In this document: in pieces, positions 52,775 to 62,514 of the stretch
How the letters are laid out: each line of letters starts with the position of its first letter
Position numbering within the stretch: position 1 is the first letter of the stretch
NCBI RefSeq assembly: GCF_014805525.1
Contig: NZ_JACFSZ010000005.1
Location: 121,001-185,000, forward strand
Reading direction: 5' to 3'
Source: Rhabdothermincola sediminis
GTDB taxonomy: Bacteria > Actinomycetota > Acidimicrobiia > Acidimicrobiales > Acidimicrobilacustridaceae
Length of the DNA: 64,000 nucleotides
The notes under the pieces: generated by a model
Database searches by the model: none
What the model saw: only the letters and a program-made list of their open reading frames with translations
What the model was told of the DNA's origin: nothing
Translations under genes and position numbers: made by a program

Positions 52775-53818
52775 ATGATCTCGGTCGGCGTGGTTGGGGC
52801 CTCGGGCTTCACCGGGGCGGAGCTGCTCCGGTTGCTGGGGGCGCACCCAGGTTTCGAGGTGGTGGTCGCCACCGGCGACACCCAGGCCGGGACCGCAGTG
52901 GCCGACCTCTACCCGAGCCTGGCGGCCGCCTACCCGCACCTGTCGTTCCGGTCGCTCGAGGACATGAGCCTCCTGAGCAGTGTCGAGCTGGCCTTCCTCG
53001 CTCTCCCGCACGGCGCCTCGCAGGAGCTCGTCGGCCGGCTGCCGGCCTCGGTGCGATGGGTCATCGACCTCTCCGCCGACTTCCGGCTCCGCGACCCCTC
53101 GCTCTACCCCTCGTGGTACGGGGCGCCGCACACCGCGCCCGAGCTGCTCGTGCGCTTCGTCTACGGCCTCCCGGAGCTGTTCCGCAAGGACCTGGCCGGC
53201 GCCGCCCGGGTGGCCGTTCCCGGTTGCTACCCGACCGCGGCCTCCCTCGCGCTGGCCCCGCTGGTGGAGGAGGGGTTGGTCGAGCCCTCGGGGCTGATCG
53301 TCGACGCCGCCAGTGGGGTGTCCGGCGCGGGGCGGACCCCGAAGCCCTCGACGGCGTTCTGCACGGTGGACGAGGACTTCACCGCGTACGGGTTGCTCTC
53401 GCACCGGCACACGCCCGAGATGGAACAGGTCCTGGCGAGTGTGGCCCCCGACGGAGAGGAGGTGTCGGTGCTGTTCACCCCCCATCTGGCGCCGATGAAC
53501 CGCGGCATCCTCGCCACCTGCTACGCGCGGCCGCGGGCGGAGGTCTCCACCGGCTTCTTGCTCGATCTCTACCGGGAGCGCTATGCGGGTGAGCCCTTCC
53601 TGGTGGTGAGTGACCGCTCGCCCTCCACCAAGGCCGCGCTCGGCTCCAACAGCGCGCACCTCACGGTCCGCTTCGATGAGCGGACCGGCTGGGTGGTCGC
53701 CCTGTGCGCGATCGACAACCTGGTGAAGGGGGCCTCCGGGCAGGCGATCCAGTGCGCCAACCTCCTCACCGGGCAACCGGAGGAGACCGGCCTCTCGGCG
53801 ATCGGGGTGTACCCGTGA
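52775..53818 (+). CDS. argC: N-acetyl-gamma-glutamyl-phosphate reductase
   Basis: ArgC reduces acetylglutamyl phosphate with NADPH. The 347-residue protein has the Rossmann loop GVVGASGFTGAELLRLL at the N-terminus, the catalytic cysteine in VAVPGCYPTAASLAL (Cys151), SADFRL and HTPEMEQVL. It has no ribosome-binding site and starts at the predicted transcription start. It overlaps argJ by 4 nt. Confidence 0.97.
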   Translation: MISVGVVGASGFTGAELLRLLGAHPGFEVVVATGDTQAGTAVADLYPSLAAAYPHLSFRSLEDMSLLSSVELAFLALPHGASQELVGRLPASVRWVIDLSADFRLRDPSLYPSWYGAPHTAPELLVRFVYGLPELFRKDLAGAARVAVPGCYPTAASLALAPLVEEGLVEPSGLIVDAASGVSGAGRTPKPSTAFCTVDEDFTAYGLLSHRHTPEMEQVLASVAPDGEEVSVLFTPHLAPMNRGILATCYARPRAEVSTGFLLDLYRERYAGEPFLVVSDRSPSTKAALGSNSAHLTVRFDERTGWVVALCAIDNLVKGASGQAIQCANLLTGQPEETGLSAIGVYP

Positions 53819-54974
53819 GCGTCACCGCGCCGGCGGGGTTCGTCGCCGCCGGGATCCATGCCGGTGTGAAGCAGGCGGGCACACCCGACCTCTCGCTCGT
53901 GGCCACGGCGGACGGGGTGCCGGTGCCCGCGGCCGGCGTGTTCACCAGCAACCTCATGACCGCGGCGCCGGTGACGGTCAGCCGGTCGCACCTGCAGGCC
54001 AGTGGGGGCCGGGCCGCGGCGGTGATCCTCAACAGCGGTAACGCCAACGCGGCGACGGGTGAGCCCGGCTGCCGCGACGCGGAGCTCATGTGCGACCTCA
54101 CCGCCGCGGAGCTCGGTTGCGACCGCCATCACGTGCTCGTCTGCTCGACCGGTCTGATCGGCATCCCGCTGCCCATCGACCGCATCGCGGCGGCGATCCC
54201 CGCCCTGGTCGCGGCCCGCGACGTGCGCGGGGCGGCCGACGCGGCCGAGGCGATCCGCACCACCGACACGCATCGCAAGGAGACCGTGGTCCGCGGCGAG
54301 GGGTTCGTGGTGGGCGCGATGGCGAAAGGGGCGGCGATGCTGGCCCCGAACATGGCGACGATGCTGGCCGTGCTGACCACCGACGCCGCCGCGGAGCCGG
54401 CGGTGCTGAAGCAGATCCTGGCCGAGGCCGTGGCTGGCTCGTTCAACCTGCTCGACGTGGACGGTTGCCAATCGACCAACGACACCGTGCTGCTGCTGGC
54501 GAGCGGTCGAGCCGGACCGGTGGAAAGCGGCGCGCTGGCGGCCGCGGTGGCCGAAGCCTGCCGTGATCTCGCGGGCCAGATGGCGGGCGATGCGGAAGGA
54601 GCCACGAAGGTCGTCCATCTCACGGTCACCGGCGCGCATTCCGACGAGGACGCGCTCCGGGGTGCGCGGCAGATCGCCCGTAGCCAGCTCACCAAGTGCT
54701 CGTGGTACGGCGCCGACCCCTATTGGGGGCGTGTCGCCAGCGATCTCGGCTCCGCGGGCATCGCCTTCGACCCGAGGCTGCTGAGCATCACCTACGGCGA
54801 GGTGACGGTCTGTCACGGAGGGGTCGCCGTGGAGCACGACCGCGACGCGCTGGGCGAGCATATGGCCGGGCGACACCTGTACATCACCGCCGACCTGGGG
54901 CTCGGTGCCGGGCGGGCCAGCCTGCTCACGAACGACCTCACCCACGCGTACGTCGACGAGAACATGGGGACCTC

Positions 54975-54978
<4 letters not shown>
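53815..54978 (+). CDS. argJ: Bifunctional glutamate N-acetyltransferase / acetylornithine acetyltransferase
   Basis: ArgJ recycles acetyl groups between acetylornithine and glutamate, replacing ArgA and ArgE. The 387-residue protein autocleaves in the MATMLAVLTTDA motif; the nucleophile is Thr182. Also seen are GFVAAGIHAGVK near the N-terminus, NSGNANAATG and the ENMGTS C-terminus. GTG overlaps the argC stop and the stop overlaps argB (GTGA). Whether it can start the cycle from acetyl-CoA is not visible. Confidence 0.96.
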
Positions 54979-55840
<862 letters not shown>

Positions 55841-55844
<4 letters not shown>

Positions 55845-57073
55845 CGGCTACCGATACGGGCGCGACCCGGCTGGCGGCGCTTCATCGGCTGGCGACGGGC
55901 GCTCCGGCGGACCTCGAACACTGCCCCTTCATGCCCACCTACGCGGCGCCCACCGTGCAGTTCGTGCGGGGTCAGGGGACGATCCTGTGGGACCGGGCCG
56001 GGAACCGCTACCTCGACTTCCTCGCGGGGCTGGCGGTGGTCAGCCTCGGCCACGCCCACCCGGAGGTCGCCGAGGCCATCGCCCGGCAGGCGCACACCCT
56101 CGTGCACGTCTCCAACCTGTTCGCCACCGAATCGGCATGTGAGGTGGCCCTGACCCTCGACCGGCTGCTGGGCGGAGGCGGGCAGGTGTTCTTCTGCAAC
56201 TCCGGTGCCGAGGCGAACGAAGCCGCGATCAAGCTAGCCCGCAAGTGGGGAGGACGTGGCCGCTACGCCGTCGTCAGTGCCTACGGGTCGTTCCACGGGC
56301 GCACGCTCGCCACCTTGCACGCCACCGGCCAACCGCAGAAGCACGAGGCGTTCCAGCCCCTTCCTGAGGGGTTCCGCCACGTCGCCTGGAACGACCTCGG
56401 CGCGCTGGATGACGCGCTCGATTCCTCGGTCGCCGCGGTGCTGCTGGAGCCGGTCCAGGGTGAGGGCGGCGTCCACCCCGCCGATGAGGCGTACTTCCGA
56501 GGGGTGCGCCGGCTCTGCGACGAGCGTGGGGTGCTGTTCATGGTCGACGAGGTGCAGACCGGTCTCGGGCGCACCGGCCGGTGGTTCGGGCACCAGCACT
56601 TCAACGTGGCGCCCGATGTGGTCACCATGGCCAAGGCACTGGGCAACGGCATGCCGATCGGGGCGTGCTGGGCCCGCCGGGAGGTGGCCAGCGCCTTCGA
56701 GCCCGGCGACCATGCGACGACCTACGGGGGCCAGCCACTCGCGGCCGCGGCAGCGCGAGCGGTGCTGGAGGTGATGGAGCGGGAGAACGTGCCGGCGCGG
56801 GCCACGGCGGCGGGTGCACAGCTACGCGACCGGCTCGACGCGCTGCCCCAGGTGCGGGAAGTCCGTGGGCTCGGCCTGCTGGTGGCCGCCGAGCTCGAGC
56901 CCCGACTGGATGCCCGCCGGGTCGCGGCCGGCGCACTCCGGGCCGGGCTGGTGGTGAACGCGGTGTCGCCCTCGGCCTTGCGGTTCGCGCCCCCGCTGCT
57001 GCTGAGCGACGGCGAGATCGACGAGGCGATCACCATCCTGGAGCGGGTGTTCGCTGAGGAGGCGCTCGGGTGA
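55841..57073 (+). CDS. argD: Acetylornithine aminotransferase
   Basis: This PLP-dependent class III transaminase has 410 residues. The PLP lysine is Lys265 in [52 protein letters not shown] and [14 protein letters not shown] are present. The family may also serve lysine synthesis. The GTG start overlaps argB, and the stop overlaps argF by 4 nt. Confidence 0.96.
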
Positions 57074-57963
57074 AGCACCTGCTGGAGGTCGACGATCTCA
57101 CTCCCGACGAGCTGGTGGCGGTGCTGGCACTCGCTCGCCGCCGCGACCTTCCGGCGGTGCTGCTCCGCCGGGGCGTGGCGCTGGTGTTCGAGAAGCCCTC
57201 GGCCCGGACCCGCAACTCCATGGAGATGGCGGTGGTGCAGCTCGGGGGGCACCCGGTGACCATCAGGCCGGACGAGGTGGGCCTCGACGTGCGGGAGACC
57301 GTCGAGGACGTCACCCGGACGTTGGCCTGCTACCACGCGGTCATTGCCGCCCGGGTGTTCGAGCACTCGAGGGTCGAGCGGATGGCGAGCGTCTCGCCGG
57401 TCCCGGTCGTGAACCTGCTCTCCGACGCAGCCCACCCGATGCAGGCCCTGGCCGACCTGCTCACGCTGGAGGACGCCTTCGGTGCGCTTTCCGGTCGCAC
57501 CATCGCGTACGTCGGCGACGGCAACAACGTGTGCCGCTCGCTCGCCATCGCGGCGGGCATGATGGGGATGCAGGTGCGCGTGGCGTCGCCTCCCGGCTAC
57601 GAGCTGGCCGAGGTCGACATCCAGCGCATCCGGGCCACAGGTGTGGAGCCGCAGCTCACCACCGAGCCGTTCGACGCGGTCCGTGGCGCCGACGCGGTGT
57701 ACACGGACGTGTGGGCCTCGATGGGTCAGGAAGACGAAGCGGCTGAGCGACGCCGGGTGTTCGCGGGCTTCACGGTGGACACGGCGCTGCTGGACGCGGC
57801 GTCCCCGTCGGCCGTCTTCCTCCACTGCCTGCCCGCTCATCGAGGCGAGGAGGTGACCGCGGAGGTGCTCGAAGGCCCGCGGAGCCGGGTGTGGCCGCAG
57901 GCGGAGAACCGGATGCACGCCGCCCGGGGCCTGCTGGCCTGGTTGCTCGGGGTGGCGCCGTGA
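57070..57963 (+). CDS. argF: Ornithine carbamoyltransferase
   Basis: ArgF makes citrulline from ornithine and carbamoyl phosphate (from CarAB, encoded in the same window). The 297-residue protein has the carbamoyl-phosphate motif [13 protein letters not shown] (about 40-52), [11 protein letters not shown], the [14 protein letters not shown] motif and the ornithine-binding [13 protein letters not shown]. It is slightly shorter than many homologues because of a shortened loop after the [11 protein letters not shown] block. It overlaps argD and argR by 4 nt. Confidence 0.96.
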   Translation: MKHLLEVDDLTPDELVAVLALARRRDLPAVLLRRGVALVFEKPSARTRNSMEMAVVQLGGHPVTIRPDEVGLDVRETVEDVTRTLACYHAVIAARVFEHSRVERMASVSPVPVVNLLSDAAHPMQALADLLTLEDAFGALSGRTIAYVGDGNNVCRSLAIAAGMMGMQVRVASPPGYELAEVDIQRIRATGVEPQLTTEPFDAVRGADAVYTDVWASMGQEDEAAERRRVFAGFTVDTALLDAASPSAVFLHCLPAHRGEEVTAEVLEGPRSRVWPQAENRMHAARGLLAWLLGVAP

Positions 57964-58466
57964 CCGCGGGCTCGCCGGCGGGCCACCGCGTGGAGGGGAC
58001 CAGGCTGGGGAAGCGGCAGCGCCAGCACCTGGTCGCGAAGCTGATCGAGCAGCACCGTGTCCGCAGCCAGGCCCAACTCGTCGAGCTGCTGGCGGCCGAG
58101 GGAGTGGTCGCCACGCAGGCCACGGTGTCGCGGGACCTCGACGAGCTCGGAGCGATCAAGGTGCGGGTTCCCGGTGGCGAGACCGCCTATGCGATCCCGG
58201 CCCTGCCCAAGGAGCAGCGAGCACCGGATGACCATCTCCGGCGGGTGTTCGGCGACTGGGTGGTGGAGGTCGCGTCGTCCGGGAACCTGGTGGTCTTGCG
58301 AACTCCGCCCGGGTCGGCCCACGTGGTGGGCTCGGCGCTCGACCGGGCGGGGCTGCCGGAGGTGATCGGTACGGTGGCCGGCGACGACACCCTCATCGTG
58401 GTCGCGGCCGAAGGGATCGAGGGTGCGGCCCTGGCCGGCATGCTCGCAGATCTCGCCGGCTTGTGA
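57960..58466 (+). CDS. argR: Arginine repressor ArgR
   Basis: This 168-residue regulator has an N-terminal winged helix (about 17-80, [51 protein letters not shown]) with the diagnostic TQATVSRDL and a C-terminal hexamerisation/arginine-binding domain (about 95-168, [39 protein letters not shown], with GDDT contacting arginine). It is part of the operon it presumably represses, acting at 52740-52768. Confidence 0.96.
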   Translation: MTAGSPAGHRVEGTRLGKRQRQHLVAKLIEQHRVRSQAQLVELLAAEGVVATQATVSRDLDELGAIKVRVPGGETAYAIPALPKEQRAPDDHLRRVFGDWVVEVASSGNLVVLRTPPGSAHVVGSALDRAGLPEVIGTVAGDDTLIVVAAEGIEGAALAGMLADLAGL

Positions 58467-58515
58467 CGCCCGGCTCGTTCGTGTTGATGGAACTCCCGCA
58501 GGAAGAGAGAACGTC

Positions 58516-59706
58516 ATGACCAAGCGCGCAGTCCTCGCCTACAGCGGAGGTCTCGACACCTCCGTCGCGGTCCGGTGGATGATCGAGAACTATGGCGTCG
58601 AGGTGATCACCGTGGCTTGTGATGTCGGTCAGGAGGCGGACTGGGACGGTCTACAGGCGAAAGCGTTCGCGGCCGGCGCGGTCGAGGCGATCGTCGTGGA
58701 CTGCCGGGAGGAGTTCGCTCGTGACTTCCTGGCGCCGGCGCTCAAGGCGAACGCGCTGTACGAGGGTCGCTACCCGCTGGTCTCCGCGCTCTCGCGTCCG
58801 GTGATCGTGCGGCACCTCGTCCGTGCCGCCCGGGAGCACGGAGCCGATGCCGTCGCACACGGCTGCACCGGCAAGGGCAACGATCAGGTGCGTTTCGAGG
58901 TGGCCGCCCGGGCCCTGGCGCCCGACCTGGAGATCCTGGCTCCGGTCCGCCACTGGGGGATGACCAGGGAGATGTCGATCGAGTACGCGGCCGCGCACGG
59001 CATCCCCGTCGCCGCCACGAAGGAGAAGCTCTACTCGATCGATGACAACCTGTGGGGCAGAGCCATCGAATGCGGTGAGATGGAGGATCCCTGGGCCCGG
59101 CCGCCCGAGGGGGTGTGGAGCATGACGGTGCCCACGGCCAGCGAGGCCCGGGAAGTGGTCATCGCCTTCGAGGAGGGTGTGCCGGTGCGAATCGACGGTG
59201 TGGAGCGCCCGTTGCACGAGCTGATCACCGAGCTCAACACCGTCGTCGGTGGCTACGGCTGGGGGCGGCTCGACATGGTCGAGAACCGCCGGGTGGGCAT
59301 CAAGAGCCGCGAGACCTACGAGGCACCGGGCGCGCTGGCGTTGATCGATGCGCACCGCGATCTGGAGAGCATCACCCTCGAGCGGGACCTCCTCCACGAG
59401 AAGCAGCGTCTCGAACCGCGCTACGCGGATCTGGTCTACGACGGGATGTGGTACTCGCCTCTCAAGGAGGCGCTCGACGCCTTCGTCGACGCCAGCCAGC
59501 GGTACGTGACCGGTGAGGTCCGGCTGCGACTCGAGCCGGGTCGCTGCTTCGTGGTCGGGCGGCGCAGCGAGTTCAGCCTCTACGACTACGGGCTGGCTAC
59601 CTACGACGCCGCTGACAGCTTCAACCACGCCGACTCCGAGGGATTCGTACGCCTGTGGGGGCTCGGGATCCAGACCTGGGCCGCACGCCAGTCGGCGCGG
59701 AGCTGA
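58516..59706 (+). CDS. argG: Argininosuccinate synthase
   Basis: ArgG joins citrulline and aspartate with ATP. The 396-residue protein has the P-type loop AVLAYSGGLDTSVAVRWM at residues 5-22, AHGCTGKGNDQVRFEV, EYAAAHGIPVAATKEKLYSIDDNLWG and KSRETYEAPGALALI. AGGAAGAGA precedes the ATG; the 49-nt gap after argR is the largest inside the arg cluster but contains no clear promoter. Confidence 0.97.
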   Translation: MTKRAVLAYSGGLDTSVAVRWMIENYGVEVITVACDVGQEADWDGLQAKAFAAGAVEAIVVDCREEFARDFLAPALKANALYEGRYPLVSALSRPVIVRHLVRAAREHGADAVAHGCTGKGNDQVRFEVAARALAPDLEILAPVRHWGMTREMSIEYAAAHGIPVAATKEKLYSIDDNLWGRAIECGEMEDPWARPPEGVWSMTVPTASEAREVVIAFEEGVPVRIDGVERPLHELITELNTVVGGYGWGRLDMVENRRVGIKSRETYEAPGALALIDAHRDLESITLERDLLHEKQRLEPRYADLVYDGMWYSPLKEALDAFVDASQRYVTGEVRLRLEPGRCFVVGRRSEFSLYDYGLATYDAADSFNHADSEGFVRLWGLGIQTWAARQSARS

Positions 59707-59709
59707 GCG

Positions 59710-61098
59710 ATGAGCACGCTGTGGCACGGCCGGTTCGAGGGCGGCCCCGCCGAGGAGCTGCTGGCGTTCACGGTCAGCTTGCCGTTCGACCAGCGGTTGG
59801 CCGCGGACGACCTGCAGGGGTCGCGGGCCCACGTCAGAGGCCTGGTGCGAGCCGGCGTGCTCACGGACGGCGAAGCGAGCATGGTGCTCCGCGCGCTCGA
59901 CCAGGTGGAGAGCGAGCTGGAGGCGGGGAGCTTCGTGTTCGTCCCCTCGGACGAGGACATCCACACCGCCATCGAGCGGCGGGTCACCGAGCTCGCCGGC
60001 GCCGCCGGGGCGAAGCTCCACACCGGTCGCAGCCGCAACGATCAGGTGGCGACCGACCTGCGCCTGTACACCAAGCGAGCCGTGTACCGCATCGGGTCCC
60101 GGCTCCTCGAGCTGCAGGAGGTGTTGTTGGCGAGGGCGGTGGAGGCCGCTGAGGCCTACCTGCCCGGTTACACCCATCTGCAGAGGGCACAGCCGGTCCT
60201 GCTCGCCCACCACCTGCTGGCGCACGGGTGGGCGTTGTCGCGCGACGTCGACCGCCTGCTCGACACCCGCCGGCGCCTCGATGTGTCGCCGCTCGGTGCC
60301 GGGGCCCTCGCCGGATCGTCGCTCAGACTCGACCCCGCCGGTGTCGCGGCCGAGCTCGGCTTCGCCGCGGTGTTCGACAACAGCCTCGACGCGGTCAGCG
60401 ATCGGGATTTCGTGGCCGAGGTGCTGTTCGACCTGGCGATGGTCGGGGTGCACCTGTCCCGGATCGGGGAGGAGATCGTCCTGTGGTCGAGCGAGGAGTT
60501 CAGGTTCGTCCACCTCGATGACGCCTATGCGACAGGCAGCTCGATGCTTCCTCAGAAGAAGAACCCCGACATCGCTGAGCTCGCACGGGGCAAGAGCGGC
60601 CGGCTCATCGGTGACCTCACCGGGTTCCTCGCCACCTTGAAGGGTCTCCCGCTGGCCTACAACCGCGACCTGCAGGAGGACAAGGAGCCACTCTTCGATG
60701 CGCTCGACCAGGTCGAGTTGGCTCTGGGCGCGATGGCGGGGCTCTTGCGGACCGTGCAGTTCGACGTCGAGGCCATGCGGGCCGCGGCCGACACCGCGAC
60801 ATCCTCAGCAACCGACCTGGCGGAGTGGCTGGTGGCGAGAGGCACGCCGTTCCGGGAGGCCCATGCCACGGTCGGGGCACTGGTGCGCCGTTCGCTCACC
60901 GAGGGTCGATCCCTGGCGGAGCTGGTCGGGCAACACCCGGACCTGGGCCTTGATGCGGCAGCGCTCCTGGCGGAGGGGGTGGCGGTGCGGCGCCGCACCA
61001 GCCCGGGGGGCGCGGGCCCGGAGCCGGTGGCGGCCCAGCTCGAGCGGTTCCGTGAGCGGGTGGCGGCCGATCGGGAGCGGCTGGGGGAGGGACGTTGA
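59710..61098 (+). CDS. argH: Argininosuccinate lyase
   Basis: ArgH yields arginine and fumarate. The 462-residue member of the fumarase/aspartase superfamily has LWHGRFEGGPAEELLAFT at the N-terminus, DEDIHTAIERRVTEL, TGRSRNDQVATDLRLY, PGYTHLQRAQPVLLAHHLLA and the signature GSSMLPQKKNPDIAELARGKSGRLIG. It follows argG by 3 nt and completes the pathway from glutamate. Confidence 0.97.
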   Translation: MSTLWHGRFEGGPAEELLAFTVSLPFDQRLAADDLQGSRAHVRGLVRAGVLTDGEASMVLRALDQVESELEAGSFVFVPSDEDIHTAIERRVTELAGAAGAKLHTGRSRNDQVATDLRLYTKRAVYRIGSRLLELQEVLLARAVEAAEAYLPGYTHLQRAQPVLLAHHLLAHGWALSRDVDRLLDTRRRLDVSPLGAGALAGSSLRLDPAGVAAELGFAAVFDNSLDAVSDRDFVAEVLFDLAMVGVHLSRIGEEIVLWSSEEFRFVHLDDAYATGSSMLPQKKNPDIAELARGKSGRLIGDLTGFLATLKGLPLAYNRDLQEDKEPLFDALDQVELALGAMAGLLRTVQFDVEAMRAAADTATSSATDLAEWLVARGTPFREAHATVGALVRRSLTEGRSLAELVGQHPDLGLDAAALLAEGVAVRRRTSPGGAGPEPVAAQLERFRERVAADRERLGEGR

Positions 61099-61134
61099 GC
61101 TGATGCGGTCGATGCGGTGCGATCGCATCGGGGC

Positions 61135-61746
61135 ATGGCTCTCGGCGTGAGCGACTCCGGCCGCCTGCCAGGGCAGCGGCTCCCGCGGTCCTTCTACCGT
61201 GACGACAGCCGCCAGGTCGCCCCGGCACTGCTCAACAAGTTGCTGGTCCACGACGGGCGGGTGGCTCGCATCGTGGAGGTCGAGGCCTACGCGGGTGCGG
61301 AGGATCCGGGTAGCCATGCGTACCGGGGTGAGACCCGCCGGAACCGCACCATGTTCGGGCCACCCGGCCACCTGTACGTCTACTTCACCTACGGGATGCA
61401 CTGGTGCGCGAACGTGGTCTGCGGGGAGGAGGGCACGGCGACCGCCGTGCTGCTGCGGGGCGCGGCGCCGCTCGAGGGTCTCGACGCCATGTACGCGGCG
61501 CGCCGGCGGGCCCGGCGGGACGAGGACCTCTGCAGCGGCCCCGCGAAGCTCTGCCAAGCCCTCGGTCTGGACGGCAGCTACGACGGTGCCGACCTGGTGA
61601 CCGGCGACCGGGGAGTGACGGTGCTCGACGACGGCACCCCGCCACCGGAGGCACCGATCGTGAGCACCCGCATCGGGCTAAGCGCCGGCGCCGAGCATCC
61701 CTGGCGGTGGTACGTGCCCGGCGATCCGAACGTGTCGCGCCCTTGA
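61135..61746 (+). CDS. mpg: 3-methyladenine DNA glycosylase (AAG/MPG family)
   Basis: The enzyme removes alkylated purines from DNA. The 203-residue protein has FYRDDSRQVAPALLNKLLVHDGRVARIVEVEAY (catalytic Glu in VEVEAY), AYRGETRRNRTMFGPPGHLYVYFTYGMHWCANVVC with the minor-groove Tyr/His, and LCSGPAKLCQALGL. ATG 61135 and GTG 61147 are both possible starts; neither has a strong ribosome-binding site. The argH-mpg-tyrS neighbourhood is found in other actinobacteria. The C-terminus ends before a palindromic repeat. Confidence 0.92.
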   Translation: MALGVSDSGRLPGQRLPRSFYRDDSRQVAPALLNKLLVHDGRVARIVEVEAYAGAEDPGSHAYRGETRRNRTMFGPPGHLYVYFTYGMHWCANVVCGEEGTATAVLLRGAAPLEGLDAMYAARRRARRDEDLCSGPAKLCQALGLDGSYDGADLVTGDRGVTVLDDGTPPPEAPIVSTRIGLSAGAEHPWRWYVPGDPNVSRP

Positions 61747-61773
61747 TCCTGATCGACCGCCGGCTACGCGCTC

Positions 61774-61862
61774 GCGCGTTCTGGCCTGTCAAACGCGTGC
61801 TGGGGCACGCGTTCGGCCTGCCGGAACGCGCCCACGGTGCAACTGGCCTGTCGAACGCGTGC
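61774..61862. repeat. 58-nt near-perfect palindrome plus degenerate second copy
   Basis: 61774-61800 and 61805-61831 form a 27-position stem (24 paired incl. two G-T, three mismatches) closed by TGGG; the inner AACGCGTGC/GCACGCGTT arm is perfect. 61776-61824 aligns with 34368-34416 (39/49). TGGCCTGTC-AACGCGTGC recurs at 61844-61862, a 62-nt period matching the 63-bp tandem unit of the other locus. It lies in the convergent spacer between mpg and the minus-strand gene. Confidence 0.9.
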
Positions 61863-61873
61863 GCCTGCGCTCG

Positions 61874-62410
61874 TCAGCCGAGGTCACCCGGGGTCGCGCA
61901 GGAGGGCATGTGGTTGACCTGCGCGAAGCGGTCGATGGGCGCGGTGATCTGCCGACCCTCTTTCTCGGTGACGTAGAACCGTACGTCCCCCTCTTCGGCC
62001 AAGCGGGCAGCATGGGCCCGACGGTCTCCCAGATAGGTCTGCCAGTCATCGAGCCATTCCGCCACCATGTCCCCGTCACGGGTACCCCTTGACGGGGCGA
62101 TCGATCGCAGGCCGTCCACCATCGCCTGGAGCGCCTCGGTGGCGCTCGAGATCGTTGCCGCCCGCGCTGCTGGCTCAGGGGCTTCGAAGGCCGGGGGAAG
62201 ATCAACGAGGCGGGCCTGGGCGGAGGCGCAGATCGGCTCGGCGGCCGCGCCGAACGAGGGGTCGTCGAGGCTCCCCGGGGGCTTCCCCGGGGAGCGGGTC
62301 AGGGCGTAGATCCACAGCAAGGCCGAACCGAGGACGATCACGACCACGATGGCCCGGCCCATGAGGGTTCCGAGGGGGGTGCTCGGGGAGCCCGGCGATG
62401 CGGTGCTCAT
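61874..62410 (-). CDS. Single-pass membrane-anchored protein, unknown function
   Basis: The 178-residue product has a short cytoplasmic N-terminus, one membrane helix (about 18-38, GRAIVVVIVLGSALLWIYALT) and an extracytoplasmic-looking helical domain with one pair of cysteines (AAAEPICASAQ and HMPSCATPGDLG) that could form a disulfide. The domain resembles small secreted actinobacterial proteins with paired cysteines, but I do not recognise the family. It is convergent with mpg and divergent from tyrS. Confidence 0.7.
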   Translation of the reverse strand: MSTASPGSPSTPLGTLMGRAIVVVIVLGSALLWIYALTRSPGKPPGSLDDPSFGAAAEPICASAQARLVDLPPAFEAPEPAARAATISSATEALQAMVDGLRSIAPSRGTRDGDMVAEWLDDWQTYLGDRRAHAARLAEEGDVRFYVTEKEGRQITAPIDRFAQVNHMPSCATPGDLG

Positions 62411-62514
62411 GAGGTCCACTGTGGCGTGGGGGCCAGCATGGGGCCAAACGGCGGAACGGTCGCGCCCAGCCATGGAGTGGACGGGCGCTCCCGGGAGGGA
62501 AAGAGTGGGCGGCC

